Positions 1 through 4,045 of a stretch of 5,509 nt of DNA are shown in pieces (position 1 is the first letter of the stretch; every line of letters begins with the position of its first letter). The position numbers were made by a program, and so were the translations under genes. This DNA comes from DTU036 sp964346475 (GTDB lineage Bacteria; Bacillota; Clostridia; Peptostreptococcales; Acidaminobacteraceae). The notes beneath the pieces were generated by a model. That model saw only the letters and a list, made by a program, of their open reading frames with translations, did not search any database and had not been told where the DNA came from. The stretch covers positions 1 through 5,509 of the forward strand of contig CAYFUM010000049.1 in NCBI GenBank assembly GCA_964346475.1, written 5' to 3'.

Positions 1-2
1 AA

Positions 3-50
3 TGGACCACTTTTCAATTAATATTGTGGACCATTTTTCAGTTGACAATT
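3..50. repeat. Two tandem TGGACCA-type repeats at the window start
   Basis: Two direct copies with a 24-bp period: TGGACCACTTTTCAATTAAT from position 3 and TGGACCATTTTTCAGTTGAC from position 27. A diverged third copy on the same strand begins at 5476 (TGGTCCAAACTTCAGCTAAT). An exact 12-bp inverted copy, AAAAGTGGTCCA, lies at 5471-5482. Repeats of 22-24 bp close to repB are what iterons of a Rep_3 theta origin look like. Multiple sub-terminal repeats beginning TGGACCA are also typical of IS21-family element ends. Neither reading can be proved here; no transposase gene is present in the window. Confidence 0.5.
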
Positions 51-306
51 ACAATTGGTTATACTTCTTTTAAAAATAGGACACAGAAAAGAGATTTATT
101 CACACAAAAAAGCTATTAAATAGAAAGAAAAAGCATACTAAGTGGAGTTGAAAACACCAGGTTGGTAATATACTACTAGCAAAGACAACTTTGTAAATTC
201 GTGTTGCCTTATCATTAGAAAAATGTTGCCTTATGCACTCATTCAACCCACTAAACAGTGCGTTTTAGACACCCGAAAGTATTTAAAAAGTATATAAAAA
301 GATATT
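51..306. other. Non-coding stretch with a 22-bp-spaced direct repeat
   Basis: No open frame with a usable start and ribosome binding site was found on either strand. The 11-mer TGTTGCCTTAT occurs at 202-212 and again at 224-234, exactly two helical turns apart, which suits a protein-binding repeat. Just downstream, GCACT (235-239) and AGTGC (257-261) can pair, enclosing the smaller CACTAAACAGTG hairpin. I assign no function. Confidence 0.35.
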
Positions 307-340
307 AAGAAAGGGGCTACGCCCTGGAAGACTCTTTTTT
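307..340 (+). terminator. Weak plus-strand terminator-like hairpin
   Basis: GGGC-TAC-GCCC hairpin followed, after a short spacer, by eight Ts. The 15-mer TTAAGAAAGGGGCTA at its start recurs at 1692-1706 in another terminator, so these look like two copies of one dispersed module. No plus-strand gene lies upstream within the window. The spacer between stem and T-run makes this weaker than a canonical terminator. Confidence 0.3.
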
Positions 341-370
341 TTGAAAGAATTTTAAGAACAAGGACTAAGG

Positions 371-399
371 AAAAAAAGAACACGATCCCCATCGTGTTC
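371..399 (-). terminator. Rho-independent terminator of cassette A
   Basis: Perfect 9-bp stem (GAACACGAT / ATCGTGTTC) with a four-base loop. On the minus strand it is followed by seven Ts (the A-run at 371-377), a textbook intrinsic terminator. It lies about 117 bases past the stop of the 73-codon membrane-protein gene and is the natural 3' end of the two-gene minus-strand transcript that starts above 1350. On the plus strand there is no T-run, so it acts in one direction. Confidence 0.85.
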
Positions 400-515
400 G
401 TCTATATTATATCTTTTTATGTTATGTAAATTATATATTAATTTCTGACAAAACAACAAAAATAACTGCTTTATTATTAATTATAGTGGTGCCTTTACTA
501 TAAACATAAAATAAT

Positions 516-737
516 CTATTTCTTCAACTTTGAGTAGTAATTAAAAGCTAATTCTATAAGGCCAAATATTAATAATCCCCATCCCATATAATCTATTGTT
601 TGAAGGTTGCTTTGAGCCAAATAGTCATGAAATAAAAGATTAAAATTACCAATTGAAAAATTAATGTAAGCAAAAAACAAACGAATGGAAACTAGTATGA
701 AAGAACCAGAAAAAATAACCATATTACTACCATTCAA
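516..737 (-). CDS. Small two-span membrane protein, putative partner or immunity protein of cassette A
   Basis: I do not recognise the family. The frame from the TTG at 737 gives 73 residues. An in-frame ATG at 722 (codon 6, MVIFSGS) gives 68 residues and begins only 4 bases after the TAG of the upstream secreted-protein gene, so I favour ATG 722. Neither start has a strong ribosome binding site, suggesting translational coupling to the upstream gene. Two hydrophobic segments are visible, about residues 7-27 (VIFSGSFILVSIRLFFAYIN) and 51-68 (MGWGLLIFGLIELAFNYY), separated by a hydrophilic loop, with a basic tail YYSKLKK. A very small membrane protein directly behind a secreted protein is the usual arrangement of bacteriocin immunity genes. 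That is inference from layout only. It could instead be an export or anchoring partner. Confidence 0.7.
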   Translation of the reverse strand: MNGSNMVIFSGSFILVSIRLFFAYINFSIGNFNLLFHDYLAQSNLQTIDYMGWGLLIFGLIELAFNYYSKLKK

Positions 738-1350
738 CTCTTACTGCCTGATAAAACCCAATGAATACTTGAGCAGTTCCTCGTCCTCTTTTACCCCCAA
801 GGAAGAATATGTCATAACCATAAACACCATAACGAGGGTATATGTCTATTTGACAGCTCCGATATTTAGTGTCGCAACTATATCCTACTGCATCTGTTCG
901 CGTAATCGAATTTGTTTTTGAAAAACCGAGTTTAATATTTATGTCTGCTCCAGCAATTGAACCTCCAACTTCAAGACCACCAGTTATTTTCGTTTCTCTG
1001 GTAGCAGATACAGAAAGTGATGAATATCCACCACCTACCAACGAGTCACTTCTAATAAGTTCATCTCGATAGTGAGTAAAGCCACTTAATGTTGGAGTAG
1101 AAATTGACCAACCTAAAGCAGCTGTAGGAAAAATTGAGTGATTGTTATTCAAAATTTCAGAAGTATTATTTCCTTCAACAAATTTCCCCAGTATTGCATA
1201 ATTTTCTCCCTCTTCTAAGACTGTGTATCCATCTTTAATATATTCATCAAAGTTTTGAGGTTTCTTTTCTAATGTAACTTTGTTCGGAGTAAATCCTGTT
1301 AGTAGTAAAAAACAGCAGAGCAATGCAATAATACTTTTGAATCTTTTCAT
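727..1350 (-). CDS. Sec-secreted protein of cassette A with beta-rich C-terminal domain
   Basis: 207 residues from ATG 1350, preceded by a near-perfect AAAAGGAGGATC ribosome binding site. The N-terminus is a Sec signal peptide: basic MKRFK, hydrophobic core SIIALLCCFLLLTGF, likely cleaved near residues 20-25. The CC in the core does not form a normal lipobox. The mature part has a charged linker (25-65), then a Gly/Ser/Thr-rich stretch (105-155) of alternating polar and apolar residues, e.g. SLSVSATRETKITGGLEVGG, ending in aromatic strands (171-207: YPRYGVYGYDIFF, VFIGFYQAVRVEW). C159 and C166 could form a disulphide outside the cell. The alternating pattern resembles the membrane-inserting hairpins of beta-pore-forming toxins, but I recognise no named family. 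The signal peptide is nearly the same as that of the 228-residue protein at 3109-3795, while the mature parts differ. It overlaps the TTG-start form of the downstream membrane-protein gene by 11 bp. Confidence 0.85.
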   Translation of the reverse strand: MKRFKSIIALLCCFLLLTGFTPNKVTLEKKPQNFDEYIKDGYTVLEEGENYAILGKFVEGNNTSEILNNNHSIFPTAALGWSISTPTLSGFTHYRDELIRSDSLVGGGYSSLSVSATRETKITGGLEVGGSIAGADINIKLGFSKTNSITRTDAVGYSCDTKYRSCQIDIYPRYGVYGYDIFFLGGKRGRGTAQVFIGFYQAVRVEW

Positions 1351-1491
1351 ATAAGATCCTCCTTTTGATATTATTTTAATAGAATAAACAATTTAATAAA
1401 AGGCTTTTATTTTAAAATATTAGTATAAATTAATAATAGTTGCAGCAGTAATATAAGAACTATTAGACAAAATAAAATCAAACTTACATAA
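1351..1491 (-). promoter_or_regulatory. Upstream region of cassette A
   Basis: AT-rich leader of the minus-strand cassette. It contains a TATACT -10-like hexamer (minus strand, 1427-1422) in the context TATACTAA also found upstream of cassette B (3960-3955); no good -35 is visible for either. Near 1400 the minus strand can read KIKAFY then stop, matching the KILAFY core of the cassette B leader peptide. Here there is no start codon or ribosome binding site, so this may be a decayed leader. The AAAAGGAGGATC Shine-Dalgarno sits about 5 bases before ATG 1350. Confidence 0.35.
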
Positions 1492-1546
1492 ATTCATTCG
1501 TACGTTCTTAAAAGATTTTTTAAATAACCTCAAGTATTTAAGAAAG
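1492..1546. repeat. Left copy of an exact 55-bp repeat bordering the gap
   Basis: These 55 bases (ATTCATTCGT...AAGAAAG) are identical to 1647-1701, the first 55 bases after the N run. An exact 55-base overlap ending at a gap is what two de Bruijn-graph contigs built with k = 55 share at a branch point. This is most simply one locus shown twice, not a biological duplication. Confidence 0.9.
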
Positions 1547-1646
1547 NNNNNNNNNNNNNNNNNNNNNNNNNNNNNNNNNNNNNNNNNNNNNNNNNNNNNN
1601 NNNNNNNNNNNNNNNNNNNNNNNNNNNNNNNNNNNNNNNNNNNNNN
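1547..1646. other. 100-N assembly gap
   Basis: Exactly 100 Ns, the usual placeholder for a gap of unknown length. Because both flanks carry the same 55 bases, the true gap may be zero (the contigs overlap) or may hide a repeat-bounded insert. Nothing across this point, including the distance from cassette A to the region beyond 1701, can be trusted. Confidence 0.95.
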
Positions 1647-1701
1647 ATTCATTCGTACGTTCTTAAAAGATTTTTTAAATAACCTCAAGTATTTAAGAAA
1701 G
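1647..1701. repeat. Right copy of the 55-bp repeat bordering the gap
   Basis: Identical to 1492-1546. Its last bases (AAGAAAG) run into the GGGGCTAATGCTCC terminator hairpin. If the two copies are really one, the left contig continues directly into this terminator. Confidence 0.9.
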
Positions 1702-1720
1702 GGGCTAATGCTCCTTTTTT
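1698..1720 (+). terminator. Plus-strand intrinsic terminator
   Basis: AAAGGGGC (1698-1705) pairs with GCTCCTTT (1710-1717), eight pairs including one G-U, with a TAAT loop and a six-T tract to 1720. It shares TTAAGAAAGGGGCTA with the hairpin at about 307. The gene it ends is not in the window. It may lie in the gap, or this may be the insulating edge of a module. Confidence 0.7.
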
Positions 1721-1734
1721 AATTATTTTTTGAT

Positions 1735-1767
1735 AAAAAAAGACCTCTAGGGAGCCTTTAGAGGTCT
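1735..1767 (-). terminator. Minus-strand intrinsic terminator with no upstream gene
   Basis: Perfect 9-bp stem AGACCTCTA (1741-1749) / TAGAGGTCT (1759-1767) with a 9-base loop. On the minus strand it is followed by seven Ts (1741-1735). No minus-strand coding sequence lies between here and 2958, so it would end either a short non-coding RNA started in 1770-2100 or read-through transcription. Confidence 0.7.
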
Positions 1768-1864
1768 GATTATTATTTGCAGTTAGAACAAAAAGTCCTA
1801 AAATGTAATTTGATTAGAATAAGAAGCAAAGCAATTTGGTCCATAAATTTTTAGATCTAAAACT

Positions 1865-1895
1865 AAGGTGGCAAGATTGCCACCTTTACTTTTTT
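1865..1895 (+). terminator. Plus-strand terminator, cousin of the orfX terminator
   Basis: AAGGTGGCAA (1865-1874) pairs perfectly with TTGCCACCTT (1877-1886), followed by TACTTTTTT. The core GTGGCAA..TTGCCAC is the same as in the terminator after orfX (4014-4045), with G-C closing pairs here in place of A-T. It lies just upstream of the promoter at 1904, so it insulates the 1904-2942 unit from upstream transcription. Confidence 0.75.
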
Positions 1896-1903
1896 AAATA
1901 TAA

Positions 1904-1933
1904 TTGACAATGAAAAAAGTAAATAAGTATAGC
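1904..1933 (+). promoter_or_regulatory. Sigma-70/SigA-type promoter of the 2109-2942 unit
   Basis: Consensus -35 TTGACA (1904-1909), 18-bp spacer, -10 TATAGC (1928-1933). The expected start of transcription is about 1939-1941, at the first bases of the outer arm of the nested inverted repeat (1938). If this promoter is used, the mRNA starts with that helix and carries the whole Y-shaped element in a leader of about 170 bases. Confidence 0.55.
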
Positions 1934-1937
1934 TAAC

Positions 1938-2101
1938 AGCCCCGCAACAGTGTTTGTGACTCCTATTATCAAAAAAAACACTTGTGTCTGGGGGGTATTG
2001 GTTCTATCGTACCAATACCCCCCAGACACATCATGACACGTTTAGTGTTCATGAGTGGTTGTTTTTGATAAAGTAAGTGGGTAGAATTGAGTTGCGGGGC
2101 T
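1938..2101. repeat. Y-shaped nested inverted repeat (candidate origin, oriT or structured leader RNA)
   Basis: Four nested helices can be read directly. P1: AGCCCCGCAAC (1938-1948) with GTTGCGGGGCT (2091-2101), 11/11. P2: TTATCAAAAA (1966-1975) with TTTTTGATAA (2062-2071), 10/10, extending to 1981/2055 with one mismatch and one bulge. P3: TGTGTCTGGGGGGTATTGGT (1983-2002) with 2011-2030, a perfect 20-bp hairpin with an 8-base loop TCTATCGT. P4: TCATGACAC (2031-2039) with GTGTTCATGA (2045-2054), one bulged T and a 5-base loop. P2, P3 and P4 meet in a tight three-way junction with one unpaired base (1982). Possible roles are a single-strand or transfer origin, or an RNA leader. It starts at a promoter and ends 7 bases before the next gene. 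Confidence 0.85.
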
Positions 2102-2108
2102 AATTCTA

Positions 2109-2942
2109 TTGATTATTTCAAATCACCCCCTAAAAACGCCGCTAAATGCCTTAGAATTCGTTTTGAGCGAGCGAGATGTCCAATTTGTTCGTTTTTGGGA
2201 AAAATCTGGGCGGATAACAAAGCCGATATACCATAATTGGCTTGTTGATCCAAAACTTTTTAATGAACCTTTAAATGACGTTCTTTATGTCGAAGATGAC
2301 TTAGTTGTTGGGTTTGAAATTGAATTGACCTACAAAGGTCGAGAAAGAACAGATGAGAAAATAGGACTTTATTTTTTAAAAGATTTGTCTGTTTGGTTTG
2401 TTCCGGAAAATAAAAAAGCCCTTATTTCATATTTGCATAATAGCGGTTTTAGGAGTTTTCTAACAGAGAAGATGGTTTTTGAAATGAAGGAAGATGATCT
2501 GAAAACGGCTTTTTTAGAATTTCTTCCAAAAATGAACGATAAACGAGAAATAAAGAGACAAGAAAGAGTTGAAAAACAGCTCATAAATGAAAAGACAAAG
2601 GCTTTGAATAATTGGTTTAATCGGATGGATCTAATGCTAAGTAATCTAGAATACCAAGAAATTAATCGCTTAAGAGACCAGATGATTGAAGATATTAAAC
2701 AGCAGAAACCGGTTAAGCCAAAAGAAAGGTTTGAACAGCTGATTAAAAGTCGATTAAAACAGCTTGATCAAGACATTCAAGATCATTATGAGAGAATTAA
2801 TAACTCAAAAGGATCTCTGTTTAATCGAGAATTAAAAGAACAGCACAAAAGAACATTGGAAAACGCTAATTTTGAAATTGAAGTTTGTAAAAATGAAATT
2901 AAAAACCTAAATTCAATTGTCTTGGAAGATATTGAGATTTAG
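2109..2942 (+). CDS. Replication-relaxation-like protein, probably lacking the usual N-terminal domain
   Basis: 277 residues from TTG 2109. The frame is closed by a TGA at 2088, and GCGGGG at 2095-2100 is the only Shine-Dalgarno-like sequence, itself inside helix P1. Residues 60-115 read NDVLYVEDD..VGFEIELTYKGRER..LYFLKDLSVWFVPENKKAL. This matches my recollection of the replication-relaxation family (PF13814), with its D..E.E.T.KGR pattern and following Y......V.YV strand, a nuclease-like fold. Those proteins usually have a winged-helix domain of 80-100 residues in front. Little of that fits here, so the gene may be 5'-truncated or a short form. Residues 135-277 are highly charged, Lys/Glu/Gln-rich and probably helical (coiled coil), e.g. 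KREIKRQERVEKQLINEKTK. It sits alone downstream of the Y-shaped element. A DNA-processing or origin-binding role is inferred. The family call is tentative. Confidence 0.7.
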   Translation: MIISNHPLKTPLNALEFVLSERDVQFVRFWEKSGRITKPIYHNWLVDPKLFNEPLNDVLYVEDDLVVGFEIELTYKGRERTDEKIGLYFLKDLSVWFVPENKKALISYLHNSGFRSFLTEKMVFEMKEDDLKTAFLEFLPKMNDKREIKRQERVEKQLINEKTKALNNWFNRMDLMLSNLEYQEINRLRDQMIEDIKQQKPVKPKERFEQLIKSRLKQLDQDIQDHYERINNSKGSLFNRELKEQHKRTLENANFEIEVCKNEIKNLNSIVLEDIEI

Positions 2943-2952
2943 GTTTTCAAAT

Positions 2953-2976
2953 AAAAGTTAATTTTTAATCTTTTTT
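2953..2976 (+). terminator. Weak AT-rich terminator between convergent genes
   Basis: AAAAGTTAA / TTAA(T)CTTTT stem with one bulged base, a three-base loop and a final T-run on the plus strand, starting 11 bases past the stop of the 2109-2942 gene. It overlaps the 3' end of the convergent small minus-strand gene and could act in both directions. All-AT closing pairs make it weak. Confidence 0.35.
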
Positions 2977-3101
2977 AGAAGATAAATTATTCCTAATATA
3001 AGTATGATAATTAGTAACACTTTGATAGCAAATTCTAAATATATATTCACTACATTTAAATGTGCTAAATCGTTAAATATTTCAACATTATTCATATTCA
3101 T
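2958..3101 (-). CDS. 47-residue single-span membrane protein, putative partner or immunity protein of cassette B
   Basis: Small gene from ATG 3101 (MNMNNVEIFNDLAHLNVV) with one strong transmembrane segment at about residues 24-42 (FAIKVLLIIILILGIIYLL) and a basic end KKIKN. It begins 7 bases after the TAG of the 228-residue secreted protein and is clearly in its operon. A second ATG at 3095 has the better-spaced GGGG ribosome binding site (6 bases), so the real product may be 45 residues. The predicted topology has the N-terminal part outside and the Lys-rich tail inside. No sequence likeness to the 73-residue protein of cassette A is apparent beyond small size, membrane nature and Lys-rich C-terminus. 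Its position suggests immunity or partner function. A stand-alone small hydrophobic peptide toxin is an alternative. Confidence 0.65.
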   Translation of the reverse strand: MNMNNVEIFNDLAHLNVVNIYLEFAIKVLLIIILILGIIYLLKKIKN

Positions 3102-3108
3102 CCCCAAT

Positions 3109-3795
3109 CTAGTTTAAAACTGAAAATGTGACGTATGGATTTCTACCCATAGGTACAAACAATCTTAAATAAAATGTTGCTTGCCCAAAACTTCCTGTTG
3201 CCGTACCTATAAAAAATAATTGAGCTTGGGCTGGCTGCGTGCTTGTAGCATTTGCTCTAACTAATGATAAACTTGGATTACTAAAAGTACCCCCAGCAAC
3301 CACAATTCCATAGTCATAAATTCTTTGTATTACACCATGATCTCTGCTTCCTTGAAAATCAGCATAAAAACTAGCGGTAACAACACCCCAAGTTGCAAAA
3401 GCTCTTGAAGCTGCGTGAGACCACCAATAAGAACCATACTGATAATCTCCTGGTATGATAGTACCTGTGAAAACACCAGGATCTATTCTTAGTTGTTTTA
3501 CTGATCCATCTGGATATTCATATCTTTCGTGATATGTTCCATCTATTCCAGTAAATGTGAAAACAGGTTCTACGTCTATATATTCTTCTTTCATCGAATC
3601 CAAAAGCTCACCATTTAATAATTTGTTAGTTAATAGTTCAATTTTGTCTTCTCTAACATTAATATTTCGAAGAGAATCGACTATTTCAATCCTATTGAGA
3701 TCATCAATAACTTCATTCTTATATTCGAAAGGTGTAAATCCCGTCAACATTGCAAAACAACAAAGCAATAATAATATTGATTTAAATTTTTTCAC
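3109..3795 (-). CDS. Sec-secreted protein of cassette B (uncharacterised Gram-positive family)
   Basis: 228 residues from GTG 3795, with AGGAGG 7 bases upstream. The signal peptide MKKFKSILLLLCCFAMLTGF differs from that of the cassette A protein at only a few positions and has the same GFTP end. The mature protein has two parts. Residues 25-75 are charged and helical, ending in KLLNGELLDSMKEE, a motif I recall from many secreted proteins of Gram-positive bacteria (L..KL..GE..DS, then a PDGS turn, here YPDGSVK at 94-100). Residues 110-228 are beta-rich with many aromatics: YGSYWWSHA, WGVVTASFYADFQG, IYDYGIVVAGGTFSNPSLSLVR, PAQAQLFFIGTATGSFGQAT. The mature part has no cysteines and no catalytic motif I recognise, so an enzyme is unlikely. 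Binding, pore-forming or anti-bacterial roles are open. It is followed by the 47-residue membrane protein and preceded by a 16-codon leader. Confidence 0.85.
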   Translation of the reverse strand: MKKFKSILLLLCCFAMLTGFTPFEYKNEVIDDLNRIEIVDSLRNINVREDKIELLTNKLLNGELLDSMKEEYIDVEPVFTFTGIDGTYHERYEYPDGSVKQLRIDPGVFTGTIIPGDYQYGSYWWSHAASRAFATWGVVTASFYADFQGSRDHGVIQRIYDYGIVVAGGTFSNPSLSLVRANATSTQPAQAQLFFIGTATGSFGQATFYLRLFVPMGRNPYVTFSVLN

Positions 3796-3818
3796 TTCTT
3801 TTCCTCCTTTTCTATTAA

Positions 3819-3869
3819 TTAATTCATTAAATAAAAAGCTAATATTTTTGGTGGTATATCATTTGCCAT
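3819..3869 (-). CDS. 16-residue leader peptide upstream of the cassette B secreted protein
   Basis: ATG 3869 opens a 16-codon frame, MANDIPPKILAFYLMN, ending in TAA at 3821-3819. It is 23 bases before the GTG of the secreted-protein gene. Its ribosome binding site, TAAGGAGGTTATCC, pairs with 12 of the 13 bases complementary to the 16S rRNA 3' end (AAGGAGGTGATCC), with 8 bases between the last G and ATG. Such a site in front of so short a frame argues that it is translated. It may set expression of the next gene by coupling or stalling (PP and the Phe-Tyr end), or be a peptide product in its own right. No signal peptide is present. Confidence 0.5.
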   Translation of the reverse strand: MANDIPPKILAFYLMN

Positions 3870-4013
3870 ATGGATAACCTCCTTAAAATTATATTAATTT
3901 TATCATATCAAGGATATTTTATTAATATAAGCCCTTACATTTTTAAAAAAATTTAGTATAATTTACTATGTTGATAACATTAAAAAACAAAAATATTTTA
4001 TATAATGTTACAT
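3870..4013 (-). promoter_or_regulatory. Upstream region of cassette B with two small palindromes
   Basis: AT-rich spacer between orfX and the leader peptide. It holds a TATACT -10-like hexamer on the minus strand (3960-3955) in the same TATACTAA context as upstream of cassette A, without a good -35. Two short perfect palindromes, ATGTTGATAACAT (3968-3980) and AATGTTACATT (4004-4014), both run on into ATTAAAAA and could be operator halves. Transcription of cassette B should start here, since the orfX terminator closes the unit upstream. Confidence 0.35.
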
Positions 4014-4045
4014 TAAAAATAGTGGCAAGTTTGCCACTATTTTTA
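4014..4045 (-). terminator. Rho-independent terminator of repB-orfX
   Basis: A 13-15-bp perfect inverted repeat (AAAATAGTGGCA / TGCCACTATTTT around an AGTT loop) followed on the minus strand by a T-rich run. It directly abuts the TAA stop of orfX (4048-4046). With A-runs on one side and T-runs on the other it may work in both directions. The GTGGCAA core is shared with the hairpin at 1865-1886. Confidence 0.8.

Noticed and set aside
42..65. Promoter from TTGACA (42-47) and TATACT (60-65)
   Set aside because: The spacer is only 12 bp, too short for a normal promoter; TTGACA is part of the repeat unit.
685..1072. Plus-strand frames of 67-78 codons opposite the cassette A secreted gene
   Set aside because: They are shadows of the minus-strand gene, which has a ribosome binding site and signal peptide; the plus-strand frames have neither.
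1938..2101. Retron-like non-coding RNA (inverted outer arms with a long inner hairpin before a gene)
   Set aside because: The outer arms and long hairpin fit, but the following protein has no reverse transcriptase motifs (no YxDD or NAxxH), so a retron is not supported.
147..3481. TGAAAACACCAGG present near 149 and near 3469
   Set aside because: A single 13-base match, one copy inside the coding sequence for the cassette B protein, with no extension; probably chance.
516..3795. Lipoprotein call for the two secreted proteins because of the CC in the signal peptides
   Set aside because: The residues before the cysteines (ALLC, LLLC) do not make a lipobox with a small residue at -1, and the hydrophobic core continues after the cysteines.
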